Below are positions 13,106-24,420 of a DNA stretch of 64,000 nt, piece after piece (the stretch's first letter is position 1; every line of letters begins with the position of its first letter). The notes under the pieces were generated by a model. It had not been told where the DNA came from. It saw only the letters and a list, made by a program, of their open reading frames with translations, and searched no databases. The stretch spans positions 66,235,518 through 66,299,517 of the forward strand of contig NC_051063.1 in the NCBI RefSeq assembly GCF_004664715.2, read 5' to 3'. The stretch comes from Peromyscus leucopus. Lineage: Eukaryota > Chordata > Mammalia > Rodentia > Cricetidae. The translations under genes were made by a program, and so were the position numbers.

Positions 13106-15228
13106 AGGCTGATCTTGAAATGATTGGGTAGATGGTTTGACCAGGCCTAGGGATGTGTCTTGGTTATGGCTATGACTGGTTGTGCTGGAGCCCTGTGGTT
13201 AGCATGTCTGGCTCCTGTGCGAAAGGAAGGGCATGTAGTGAAAGCTCAGTCTTGCACATACAATGAGATGAGGAAGCCATGACACCAGGGTTGCATGCTT
13301 GGCTTGCTTGCCTACAGTTTGAGCCAATAATGGCTGCTCCTTCAGATGCAAGTGCCAGCTCTCTGTCCTCTGGGGAAAATGTCAGCCAGGACTTCTACAG
13401 AGTGACAGTGATGGACAAGGGTCCTCGTATTCATGACATCCCCTAGGTGCTCACACCCACTCCTAGAAGGAGAAGAGGAGCCAAGAGTTGTAACATTCAT
13501 GTTTCTGCCTGGTCCAGATAATATGCCTCTGTGCCCCAGGGCTACTCTGTCCATGGTCAGAGCTTGCTAGCTGCTCTCTCTGTGAAGTACAGTTGTTAAC
13601 TGAACATACTTCAGTGAGAGTCTTCCTCCTCACAGCTCAGGATGCCCTGTAGCTGCTTGGCTCTGCAGCCACAGCCTTCAGGGCACAGATACCCACAGTG
13701 AGCATGATGGTCACCTCACATCCAGCGTGGGAATCAGATCTGCATGGCCCCTTCCACTAACATGAACAGAATGGGTGGCAGAGGATTCAGTGTTGGCAGT
13801 AATCATGATGTTGGCAGTGCACAAGATATTCACAGTGGTAGATCAAGAAAGATTGCAGGTGAAAAGTGCCAAGATGGTTCCCCTGCCTTGCCCTGCCTGC
13901 CTCATCCTCCAGGCTCAGATGTTTTCCCAGAGGAAGCCACTGGTCACCAGTTTTGCATGTGCATGTTTGCACATGTGTGCACATTTGTGCTGCATGCACA
14001 CATAGGGGAAGCTATTCCTGCCATCTCCTGCTTTCCCCTCTGTGGCCTTCCCAATAGAGGTTGATGCCAGATGCTCTGGCTCCATCTTGAGAAGTGGAAG
14101 GGTTCCAATGTCATGGTTCTCAAACCAGGAGAAGCCTGCTGCTGCTTCTCTGGTGGTTTCTCTTTCTGTTGGGTTGGTGTGTGGTTGGTTAGTTTAGTTT
14201 CCCTTTCTATTCTTGGTGCTAAAACAGTCATCAGTGTGCTGTCTTTTCCTGAAAGCATTTGCTATGGTTTTTTTTTTTTTTTGAGCCATTGGATAGATAT
14301 AGTTTGAAAAAGAAACTTCAAATTTCAACTTGGTTTTCATTTGAGGCTTGCCAGATTGTGTCTTTTTCTCTACTCCTTTGCTCATGCAGTTATTGTTCAA
14401 ATGTCATGCACTCCAGCCCATGGAAAAACCCCTTACCCATTTGGTGATGAGCAAGGGATAGCTAGAGGTGTGGCTGGCTTGGGGTCTTCTCCATACCCTT
14501 CAGGGATGTCCCATGGTGTCCATGATGGCTACCAGCTGTCAAAGGTTACTGAGGCTGGTTCTGTGGCACACGTTGTTCCTTGTCTTTTCTGGGGGAAGGC
14601 CTGGGTCCTATTTCCAACCCAAGTAGTCTGGCCACACAGCATTAACAAAGGTGATTTAGACTATGCTGAGTTCAGGCCATATGAAGTTTGATGGACCAAG
14701 GAAGCTCTGGCTGCCCGGGTATTGGGAAGCACAGGGAAAGTGATAGCATCCAGATTAGCATATGGGCCATATGGGATGAGCCATGGCAGTGGCTAACCAT
14801 TTGCTAGTAGTATTCTTACCACCTCCCACCATGTGCTGACTCACCATGTAGTTTTTGTTGGGGACACTCTCCATGTGCTCATTTTTCCTTGGATTCTTCA
14901 TTTAAAAGATTATGGGGAAGAGAGTGAGACTGGCCAGCATCTTCAGAGAAAGGTCAAAGAGAGGGCTGCAGGGAGTCACAGACAGAGATGCTATGGGTGG
15001 TCCTTGGCTGGGTCAGGAAGGGGTCCAGGGGAGAGACCCATGTCTCTGAGGCTCAGCATCAGGATAACGTCGTCATTAGATGATAGTTGGAAGGCAAGAT
15101 GGCAGAGTCTGCCTGTAGACTGGTAATCAATTTGGATTTTCAAAGCCACATTTTATCTTTGCTTAATTTTTCAAATTATGACTGACACGACAAATGGAAT
15201 ACTAATGAGCATTGTTTTGGTCCTACAG

Positions 15229-15323
15229 ATAAAAGCAAAGAACTCAGCCGTGCACCCCGTCCCCCTGCACTGATGCTACGAGCCCCGGAGAGGAAAAGCC
15301 TGGTGGGAGACAAAGAGGATAAG
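15229..15323 (+). CDS. Tcerg1l: Tcerg1l internal exon (linker before the WW domain)
   Basis: A 95-base exon bounded by tcctacag and the donor GTGAGG. The first two bases finish a codon begun in the previous exon. The next 31 codons are open and encode a basic, Pro-rich linker: a KSKEL start, then RAPRPP, then an end rich in Lys, Asp and Glu (KEDK). The exon ends on a whole codon, which fits the phase-0 start of the next exon. TCERG1L is a nuclear WW/FF-domain relative of the elongation and splicing factor TCERG1. The segment carries no domain of its own. Assignment rests on its joining in frame to the WW exon at 30814; alone it would not be identifiable. Confidence 0.82.
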
Positions 15324-16069
15324 GTGAGGGTCAACCCTTGGAGTTATAGAGGCACAATCCATAGGTGGAAGATCTGGGGCTGGGACACCCTCACACATGT
15401 TTCTCACAGGCATTTATGAAATGGCTTTGCCAGTCTGTCCTACACCACAGCTGAATATAGCCTTGGCAACTTTATATCCCAAAGGAGAGTAAACCCGAGG
15501 CAAGGTCAAGCAGAGAACCCCAACCTAGTAGAGTTCATGGATGGAATCCTGTGGGAAGAAGCTTGGCTTCCAGTTCAGTTCACACTGCATCTGTTTTCAG
15601 AATGAAGAGAAGACATGTGAGGAGCAGGCTTCTGCTGACATGCAGTTCAGAGTTGGGTTTTAGGGTTAAAGAAATCCCAAGGCATGGCTATTTTTCTTTA
15701 AATATTGATATTTTAGGTCATTCTCTTCACACGTCAAATGGCTACACAACCCTGCTTCTGGATAAGCTGGGGTTTTCCTATGCCACTAGACTTGAGAATA
15801 ACAATTGCAGGCACCTGCCCTCACCAGGCTGTCCTAGAGCCTCTTTGTCTCAGAACCTTCCAACATGTTCTCCTCGTTACTTTTCTCAAGTGTTCCTACC
15901 TCATGCCCACTGGGAGTGCTCTGTTCTCCCTGGCCATGCTCCCCAGTGAGCCTCACCGCAGGACATAATCACCCTGAAGCTCACCCACCTCTTCTTTACT
16001 ACTTCTAGTATCAATGTTGAATGGTGAGCACCAATCCCAAGTGTGTGTTGGTGCAGATTAAAATCTGCT

Positions 16070-16330
16070 CTGGTGCATGAGCTTTCAGAAGTGATTAGCA
16101 ATCTATACCGGAATTACATATTAATTACACAGCTAGTCTTGCCGGGGCCGTCCACAAATACTAGCTTTATTACTGGGTTCTGCCAGTCTGATTCACTTTT
16201 ATTACTTCCCCATCAGGCAGAGCTTTACACCATGATTAGCCATTTTTATCACCAACAGGAAATCATAACCAGCATGCACCTCATGAAGAAGATCTTGGTA
16301 ATTAGCAGGAGAGGATCCTAGCATTGCCAA
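16070..16330. promoter_or_regulatory. Possible conserved non-coding element
   Basis: A unique, AT-rich block with many ATTA/TAATTA cores (gtgattagcaat, ttacatattaattacac, catgattagcc, ggtaattagcagg). It lacks any repeat signature and keeps a few CpGs ('ccggaattac', 'ggggccgtcc'). Texture of this kind is typical of conserved developmental enhancers. The status is a guess without alignment. Confidence 0.3.
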
Positions 16331-16989
16331 ATTTAGAAGTTGGTCCCATTACAATTTACACTCTACCATACTTACTTGAATAATTTGGTACTCAGAGCCT
16401 CTGTGTTGAGTTCTCTTGGTCAATTAACTTCCAAATGAAAATCCCCTCCAGTTTTCCTAATTGGATTAGCAATATAAACCCTGGTATTAATATATATATA
16501 CATACATACATATATATATTTGTGAAGACAAGTGCTTCTTAATACTCCCTGTTAAGCTAATTATTTATCCTGACCTCATTTTCTCACAGGAAACAAAGAT
16601 ACTTTGTACTTCTAGAAAGTTCTTTTAAAAATCCCATGAAAGATTTGTTCTTATACTTATGAATGTAAGGGGTAACTGTATAAATTAAAAACCATTTATT
16701 AAATGCTGGTATCAGCCACAAAGAGCAGAGGATATGGGCGCACCAGAAAGGCACAGGATGCCCATGCACAGTTGCCATCATGGGTTCAATGCTTCAGTCA
16801 CCTTCCCAGATTTATCCCCACACAGATCAGGGCAAGTGCTTCTGTGGCTTTCTGCTCCTATCTCAGGTTTGTTGTCCTTCCCTGGTGGGAGGGACTGGCC
16901 GGTCCTTTTTATAACACAGTCAACATGGAGCAGCTTTGTTTTATTATTAAGGATTTTACCAAAGAGCTCCACTCGGCAGATTTACCTCT

Positions 16990-17215
16990 TCGGAATTTCT
17001 CCCTCTTTTAAAAAATTTAAATGATGTGTCTGTGTGTGAATATGTGCACATGATTGTGGGTGCCTAAGGAGGCCAGAAGAGGATATCAGATTCTCTGGAG
17101 CTGGAGTTGCAGGTTGTTGTGAAAGGCCCAACGTGAGCACTTGGAACAAAATTCAGGTCTTCTTCGAGAAAAGTGTGTAGTCTGAACCTCTCAGTCATTA
17201 CTCCAGTTCCAGGTT
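16990..17215 (-). mobile_element. B2/B3-type SINE
   Basis: Reads as the reverse complement of a tRNA-derived rodent SINE: 'ggaggccagaagaggatatcagattc', 'ctggagctggagttgcagg', 'gcacttggaac', 'caggtcttcttcgag', 'gtctgaacctctcagtcatt'. The internal order matches a B2/B3 body. It is moderately diverged. Confidence 0.8.
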
Positions 17216-17229
17216 TAACCCTCTTTGGC

Positions 17230-17436
17230 CAGTGGTTCTCAACTTGTACGTCATGACTCCTGGGGTGTGTGTGTCACATAGCAGAAATCGTGTATATCAG
17301 ATATTTACATTATATTCATCACAGTAGCAAAATTACAGTTATGAAGTGGCAATGAAGTAATTTTATGGTTGGGGGTCACCACACCATGAGGAACTGTATT
17401 AAAGGGTCACAGCATCAGGAAGGTTGAGAACCACTG
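17230..17436. mobile_element. URR1 hAT-type non-autonomous DNA transposon
   Basis: A 207-base element with terminal inverted repeats cagtggttctcaac and gttgagaaccactg. Its interior includes 'agtagcaaaattacagttatg' and 'attttatggttgggggtcacc', which I recognise as the rodent URR1 family (hAT-Charlie group). The flanks tctttggc (17222-17229) and ctcttggc (17437-17444) form the 8-bp target duplication expected for hAT elements, with two mismatches. It has no transposase and was mobilised in trans. Confidence 0.9.
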
Positions 17437-18523
17437 CTCTTGGCTCTTATAGTAACTCAGAGTCCTTTCTCACTACATAAGAAAGTCATGCCTAGGGTGT
17501 CCGTAACTTAGTGCATCCCTTTCTCCATACCCAGAAGAGTGACAAGGAAAACAAAAAAAGCATTGTCCTGGGCTTTGGTCCCCGGTGTCAGGCATCAGCG
17601 CCACCACTGTCCCTCTCACACTGACCTCGTGTTGGGGGTTTCTGCCACTGGGATGACTACTCACTTCATGTAGATTTGGTTGGGCAGGTGGTCAGTCATA
17701 TTTTTCTGTACATGCCTTAAAACTCACTGGCATTGTTGCTGGTAAAACCATGGCTCTAAAGCATCAAAGTGATACTCAGTTTTGCAACCCTCAGCTGAGA
17801 ACAGGTTGTCATTTTTGAAACAACCTACCTGCCCTTTAATCTCACCTGAATTACTGGATAGAAAGAAAGGCCATCATATTTGTTGTGGTCTGAGTTTGAT
17901 ATTGGAGCCATTCAAACTGCTGAGGGTGGGCTGGGGTGGGTGACAGAGGTCTAGAAAGGTCCTTATCCCTAGAATTTATGCTTTCTGAATTGTTTCCTTT
18001 CCTAGAACGATGGCATAGTTGTATTAATGCTTGTTTACTTTTGAAGGGCCTCCTCTCCTGATGTTTCTCTTTCATGGTGGGAATTAGGCTTTAGCTCATT
18101 GTTGAACCGAGATTTCATGACTGCCTTAAGTAGGACAGCTAAGTATGGCATGCTGAGTCTTGGCTTTGCGTCCCTGTTGGACTTGTGATTGTCCAGAGTT
18201 CTTAATTTCAAACAATATTTGCCTCCCCTGCCCCAGTTCCATCTGGGAGAAGGGCCCACTTGCTGCTGTTTTGGACTGAAGAGAATAAATCTTCATTTTC
18301 CTCTAGGAGGTACCAACAGCTTTTGTTTTCTAAAAAAGAACAAAGGAAGTGACACTTTCCAAACCCAGATGAGCAGTGGGATCACATATACTTTGGAAAA
18401 TGACCCCTTGAGTGCTGTCTGAGCAAAGTGCTGCTGATCCAGAAAGATGGGGATACCCCCACCTCCAGAGTGGCCAAACCTGTCTGGGACTCTGTTCTCC
18501 CTTAAGGATGGCAGCTTGAGCCA

Positions 18524-18645
18524 GGTGTGGTGACTGACACAGGGAAGGCTAGTATTCAAGAGGTTGAGACGAGAGGATCACTGCAAGTTTGAGTCCATCC
18601 TAGGCTGTTCCAGGCCAGCCTAGGTAGAGTAGGCTGGTCACTTCC
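18524..18645 (+). mobile_element. Degenerate B1-related SINE
   Basis: The order 'gccaggtgtggtgactgac', 'aggctagtattcaagaggttgaga', 'ggatcactgcaagtttgag' and 'ccaggccagcctagg' follows the B1/PB1 body but is badly decayed and lacks a clear A-tail. It is an old copy. Confidence 0.55.
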
Positions 18646-19106
18646 TCTGCCATAATGGACCCAAATGTTAGCCCTGGCTGTGTCTAGGATACCTTGCAGC
18701 ATGGGATTCTCTGTCACTGGACATAGGGATTTCACGGCACAGTGACTCCAACCTATGAGTCCTGGATAATGAGCTCAGTGATGTTTTTCTACCCCTGCCC
18801 ATCCCCCAGATCTGCAGTACTCTCATGACTCCCCTGTCTCTGGATCTGAGAACAGAAGACAAGTGGGGACCCTAGAGGCTGCCTCTTGTGGGTTGCTCTC
18901 CATGTGTATGTAGTGTAGTCCGTTGTCAACTCAAGCCTTCTTGTGACTGCCCAAACAAGAGCCTCCTCTCTTGATGTTTTGCTCAGTGGTCCTTGCTGGA
19001 GACAGGTGAGCCTGCTAGGGACTTGGTTACTTTCCCCTCTGTTACTGGAGCTGAGAGAGTGTTCAGAATTAAAACAATCATCTCTCTCCTTCTCTTTCAT
19101 TCAAAG

Positions 19107-19195
19107 GAGCCTCCACCCATGCTGGTAAGAGGGGAGGAGACTGCAGCAAAAGGGAACAGACCTGTGGCCTCCACGCCTGTGCCCGGATCCCCCTG
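19107..19195 (+). CDS. Tcerg1l: Tcerg1l internal exon (Pro-rich lead into the WW domain)
   Basis: An 89-base exon between acceptor attcaaag and donor GTAAGT. It reads 29 whole codons, starting [11 protein letters not shown] and ending PVPGSP, then two bases TG. These TG bases join the first G of the exon at 30814 to make TGG, the first signature Trp of the WW domain. The Pro-rich, low-complexity character fits the linker before a WW domain in the TCERG1 family. The acceptor has a good pyrimidine tract (tctctctccttctctttc). Skipping this exon alone would shift the frame. Confidence 0.87.
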
Positions 19196-19199
19196 GTAA

Positions 19200-19560
19200 G
19201 TCTCATCTAAAGCCAAGAGCTATATAAAACACAGCTTCGTGTCCCAGAGTCTGCTTAATGTCATCAGAGAGAAAGTGCATGCTCCTTAGGTGTATTATGC
19301 TTAATAAAACAAAATCTCCACCCCAGGGCAGGTATAATTCTCCGCTGTTGTCACATCTGTAGAAAGGAAAATGGCGCTTAAGTGATGAGTTTCTCTGTCT
19401 TGATGTATTTGTATGAATTAAAACAGCAGCATTGTTGCATATAGATCAGCGAGAGTCAGCGGCTCGAGGTAAATGTAGCGTGCCATGAGCTGCTAAGAAT
19501 TCTCTACCCTCTCCTGGAGGAGGAGCATCGGGAAGTAACTGTTAATTAAAGCCATGTCTC
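19200..19560. promoter_or_regulatory. Possible conserved non-coding element beside an exon
   Basis: Directly after the exon donor lies repeat-free sequence with retained CpGs (ctccgctg, atggcgctt, tcagcgagagtcagcggctcgagg, gtagcgtgcc) and homeodomain-like cores (gcttaataaaac, actgttaattaaag). Most intronic CpGs in rodents decay, so their clustering suggests constraint. Alignment is needed to decide. Confidence 0.3.
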
Positions 19561-19798
19561 GCTCTCTCCAGCTGCCCTGCGAGGATTCCTGATCTCTGAG
19601 TATGCCTTACTCCAAAACACCTTCCACAAGGGAGCCACAGTCTTTGGTTTTTAAAAGTGCCCTTTTCTAATGGAGTAATTTGGAACTGGGATAAAAAGGT
19701 TATTATAGTAAAAATTAGTTTTAAAACCTGACAATTGGAGTACAATATACAGCTGGGAGGAAATGCTAAATCCAACTAAGAGAAATAGCAATGATGGC

Positions 19799-19959
19799 AT
19801 TAGGATAATGTGCCCTCCAGGGACAGCAATGGGGGTATTGGGGTAATGCGCCCTTTGGGGGCTGCAGTGGGGGGAGGTATCAGGGTAATATGCCCTCTGG
19901 GAGCTGCAATGGGGCCATCAGGGTACAACATTCTCTAAGAACAGCAATGGCATGTATCA
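19799..19959. repeat. Minisatellite, about 40-bp unit, four copies
   Basis: Four diverged direct repeats follow the pattern 'at(t/c)aggataatgtgccctc..ggga(c/g)(a/c)(t/g)gcaatggggg'. They start near 19799, 19837, 19880 and 19918. The copies differ by substitutions and small indels. Confidence 0.75.
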
Positions 19960-20199
19960 GGAAGAGTGACTTGCTCATTGTCTCAGGTCCTCACGTCTAC
20001 TGTGCAGGGCTTATTGAACCTTGTAGCTGTGTGCTGGCTATCTATTCTACTTAAGAGAAAGGGTATCCCTTTTTCCTGTGTAGGGTAGTGCCCATGTTGT
20101 AGCATTAGTGACCTCTTGTTCACCACATTCTGCGATGTCCCTGGGAGTGACTGGGTGCTGCTTCCTTAAGCCCATGGACCCCAGGGCTCTCTGAGTCTA

Positions 20200-20880
20200 T
20201 TGTTCAATTCTGACTCCAGATACTAGATTACAAGGTGACATCAGCTCTCTGGGCTAAAGGCTCAGTCCCAGGAGACTATTTCATGAAGATGCTAGTCAGC
20301 GGGTGGCCTCAGCAGGCTACCCACACTCTGTCTAGCTGACTACAAATCCAGGGCCTCCCACTGCCTCCCCTCAATTTTGGTGATAATTCTCTAGAGTGAC
20401 TCACAGGACTCAGGAAAGTGCTTAACTGTGATTAGCTATGATTGCAGTTTTATTATAAAGGATATGACTCAGGAGCTGTGAGATAGAAGAGAATCACAAG
20501 GCCCTGGGTTGGGACGGAGCCTAGTGCTTCTATGCCTTTTTTGGGCACCTGGCAACTGAACATATTTTCATGCCCAGAAGATGCCCAGCTTGCTGTTCTA
20601 TTTCAATGGCAGTGTCCCTATGGAGACATATTCAGGTAGGTCTTTGGCCAAGTGATTAAACTCAGTCCTACTTCCCTGGGAGGTTATGGTGGAGTTGCAA
20701 GCGCTCATAGTGGGATAGCCTAGTCTATGGAGACAGTCCACATCCTGAACATTCTAACAAGAACTCAGGTGTGGTCAGAGGAGCAAGGTATGCTCCTGTC
20801 ACTCATTAGGTCTCAGGAACCTCAGCAGTTCTGTGCCAGGATCTAGAGGGAAAAACTACGTGTAGAAATACCCATTGATC
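20200..20880. mobile_element. Ancient mammalian LTR-like repeat
   Basis: The phrases 'gtgactcacaggactcaggaaag', 'ttttattataaaggatatgactcag' and 'gtgattaaactcag' recur in an old repeat common to placental mammals, which I recall as LTR-derived. The family name and the strand are not certain from memory. The copy is strongly diverged. Confidence 0.4.
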
Positions 20881-23800
20881 ACACCTCATGCCTTGGCATC
20901 CATGGAACTGCCCTTGGGAGACTGTACCTCTAGATGTGACCTTGAATAGTAGAATCTTTTAACAAAATCCTGTGGCTTGCTTTTGTCTGATACAGTGATG
21001 CAGTGAAGAATAGGAAATGGGACAGGTTGATGGTCAGCAAGGCTCATAGGTGGTAACTCTTCCACTCCCTGCATGAGGATTTTTGGCCTCCGAATTAAGT
21101 CAGAATGTGAGCCTTCTTGCCTTGGGTATCAGGAGTCCCTTGACTATCACATGATCATGATATAAATGAAACCCTTCTTGCTACAGCAGGTGTTTGGGAA
21201 TCACAGAGTGGGGGGGGGGGGTTGGCTCATTGGAATAAAACATTCTATCCCAGGAACAGGATCACATGAAACTATTGTTGGTTTCTGAGAGTGGAGCCAC
21301 CAAGTCCAGGATTCTTCTAGAAGGTGGGATGAACAAGGGTGTGGTGCCAGTTGAGAGGAAGCCCTTCATCTGGTTAGCTGAGGTGAGTAGGAGCAAGGTT
21401 GTGAGACCAAGCTGCAGCTGGAGAGGGTCCAGGCCTGAAAGGAGGGACAGAGCCACAGAGGCCCCACTGGACACACAAAGTTCCTGCTGCCCTGCTGCCT
21501 TAGGCTGGTGGAGGGCAGCTCCTGGCCCTCTCCTCTCTGACTGACAAGCTGATTGTAGTGGGGACTATGCAACAGAGCCCATCTGAGCAGTGCACAGGGT
21601 ACCATACTCTAGGAAAAAATCCCTAGATGCCTATACATGGATGGAGGGGCTCCATTCCATGGACCAATCAGAATTAGACCTCTCCACTGGCACCTGTGCA
21701 GTATTACAGAGGGTGAGGAGGGTGGTGCTATCTCCCTTGCATCTTTTGCTTTGTGTGTTCCTAACTTCAGCTCTGCTTAAGCTAGAGTACCTTGCCTTAT
21801 AAAGTGGCCCTTTAGCTAAGGATGTTGTGTTGGAAGATCACACCCAAGCCAGGAGGGGATTCTTCCTTGCTCTGAGAAGTAGAGGAACCTGGATACTCCA
21901 TGGAGAATAACAGCTCCCAGTTCTCACTTCTGCTGCCAGCGTGGTTGAGAGGGACTTTGTGGGCACCCGGAGTGACAGCCTCACTAATCCTGGCATCACA
22001 CATATGGAGTCTTAGGGACCAGACTCTTGCTGACAGCAGTCTGCTTAGGGATGTTACTTCTCCCCCTGGGGAGCCAGGGCTGTCTTCCCTAGGACCAGAG
22101 GTCCTCCACATGTGGAGCTATGTGCGTCTGTCTCTCCTTAGGGAGAGCCTTGACATCATCTCTGTTATCTCAAGTCATTGCTGCCATCACACTCTTGGGG
22201 TTCACCAGTGTCTGGTTGTCCCTGGTCAGCCAGGTACTCTGGGAATCCCCAGAGGTGCAGGAGCCACAATGTGTCCCCTTTACCTATCTCTGTTCACATA
22301 TATCATCTGCAGTCATGGTATAACGGCACCCTCTCCACAGAAAGAGTAGCCACCTTGAACTAACTGCTAACAAGCAACTCCATTCAAGTCGGAATGCAGA
22401 AGCTCCTGGGTGGAGATGGGCAGGGTCAGGGCAAGTGCAGCCTGGGAGGTGGTGATGTCCCATCACCAGCTTCATAGATGTGGGTGCACATCACAGGAAC
22501 TCCGGGATCTCTGTCTCAGCAGCGGGAGACTTAGGTTACAGCCACCCTGACAGCATCTCCTGGAGGTATGCTCATTGGCTGTGGGCAGGCCACGGTTTTC
22601 CATTAGCCCAGCAGGGCACCGTCCCCTCACTGCTCTGAGAACCAGACATTGCTGTGGCTGGTAGTAAAGCAGGACAAAAAACAAAGTCCTGCACCTGGGG
22701 TCAGGACACAGCATTCCCTGTTGAAGTTGCATGTATGAATGGGGCAGTGGAGTCTCTGGGGATCAGACTACAGAACCCCAGGGTTCTTCAGTCACTGCAA
22801 ACATCAGGTGGGGTGTCAGGTGACATGATACACAGCAGATGTCAGACAGGTTGAAGAAATGGCTTTAAAAGTGTGAGAGGGCCCGCCCTACAGGGCCACT
22901 CTATGCTGAAGAGTTCAGTAAGCCAAAAGTGAGTCAGAGCATCCCGAGGCCTTCATCACCATGTAGGAAGCCCTCCTATAGTCTAATTACCAAGAGATGG
23001 CCAGACAGATGGTCTCCTCAGATCCATTAGTGTAATCCTAGAAACACAAAGCCAATCCCTGATTAAGAGTGGATCCAGAGTTCTGCCCATTCTCCTCTCA
23101 TGGTGGGTGCCAGTTTAACCATTAAAGGTGTTTCCTGGCTCCAGAATCACATCTTCAGCCAACTCTCCATTTCAGAAGGGCTCGGAGCTTATTGCTGTTG
23201 GGTGGTTTGAAGGGACCCGGAATCCAGACACAGGTTTTAAGGTGCTGAAGAGGGAAGTATGTGCATCCACTTCCACACAAAGTGAGTCCTCACTCATGAG
23301 GAGGCTGAGCATACCCCTGGTGTTGCTGAGGGAACTGATCCTTTCTCCTGTTAACACTAAAGTGCTTCTCTTGCAATTATTGATGACATGGGGACATTTC
23401 AAAGGTAATGGCCACACAAAGTGTAAAATCCATGAGGCTTTCGCTCAAAGGGCAATGAATGTCAACATCAATGATTCATTAGCATCTGAGAGTCATTTTA
23501 GAGATTATGGGTTTATAAATAATTAGCTATTTTCATGAAATTTAAACCATGTGTACTGAACATTTCACATCACTTCACTTTTCTAAGAAGGACCAGATGG
23601 ATGTGGTTCAAGTTTTGTTAGCGACTTATCAGCAAAGTTCTTTGTGAGGTGACGTGGGAAGAAGAAGAGGGCTGCCAAGGTGTCAAGGGACGTGGCACTG
23701 TCACAGGCACCCCCTTGCCAAGGCGGATTCCCCTCGTGCTTGGTTCTTGTCCTAAGAATCAGAGACAGTTGAAGTGCTGAGTCCTTGCCCAATGAGCATG

Positions 23801-24049
23801 GCACATTGCCAGGCTGGCGCCTTTTGTCCCACTGAAAGGCCAGTGGCGGGCAGTCCTTGTTGGGTTAGAGATGTGTTTGGGAAGAACCACTGCAAGCGTG
23901 TCTCTTAGAGCGGAGTTAGCCCTCCTAGGCACAGTCTTTGTCCCTGATTTCATGTTAACAGCATGGCTTTTGTTCTGACTTCATTTGACATTTGAAGAAT
24001 ATCATAACTACCAACTAATTGCATACAGCTTTAAAAAAATAGGATCTCT

Positions 24050-24420
24050 GGACATGTGGGGAAGTATTGCGTTTGTTTGACTTTAAAAGGATCTGCTTTC
24101 ATGTTCGTGGATGAAGTTGGCTGAGCTGCTTCAGAGAGAAAGGAGCAGCTCCCCAGGCGCGACACATACGGATGTTTGACTGGAGAGGGAGAGGTGATTA
24201 GGAATCACAGTTATTAAGGGAGAAGCGGGCTGGGCCGCATCAGTGCGGTGTCAATTCTTCATGTGACATGTGATCACGCTCGCTCAGCTGAGAGCAAGCA
24301 TCACTCTTCTTTGAGTACATACTGCTGAAAGGAAACCAAATGTCACTTTGTCCCCTTTGCATAATTGAGCCTTTTATTATGTCAGAGAAGGGACAGGTAA
24401 GGTGTTACTGCTGGGGAGGG
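24050..24420. promoter_or_regulatory. Possible conserved non-coding element
   Basis: A repeat-free block with clustered CpGs (aggcgcgacacatacgg, gggccgcatcagtgcgg, tcacgctcgctcagc) mixed with AT-rich regulatory words (gtgattagg, cacagttattaagg, catttgcataattgag). The combination of preserved CpGs and homeobox-type cores far from any exon suggests a constrained enhancer. No function can be assigned. Confidence 0.32.

Larger units (their letters stand above)
1..15228 (+). other. Tcerg1l: Tcerg1l intron (upstream of the first exon seen)
   Basis: This is intronic by inference, because it lies directly 5' of an exon that begins in mid-codon with an AG acceptor. No exon-like segment with splice borders and a plausible frame was found in it. 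It holds an L1 fragment, a nested SINE pair, dinucleotide tracts and an L2-like scrap, listed separately. The stretches 400-850, 1700-3700, 3800-5000, 5600-6680, 6760-8150, 8450-12600 and 13110-15228 show only unique-looking sequence and short chance ORFs. The real length of this intron is unknown, as it starts before the window. Confidence 0.7.
15324..19106 (+). other. Tcerg1l: Tcerg1l intron between exons 1 and 2 of the window
   Basis: A 3.8-kb intron with donor GTGAGG and an acceptor ending in attcaaag. It holds a possible conserved block at 16070-16330, a SINE at 16990-17215, a URR1 element at 17230-17436 and a B1-like fragment at 18524-18645. I see nothing identifiable in 15324-16069, 16331-16989, 17445-18523 or 18646-19106 apart from an AT/ACAT-rich patch at 16490-16520. 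Confidence 0.8.

Noticed and set aside
21900..22349. 149-codon + strand ORF
   Set aside because: Overlapping open frames on other phases, no domain recognised and no repeat or splice support.
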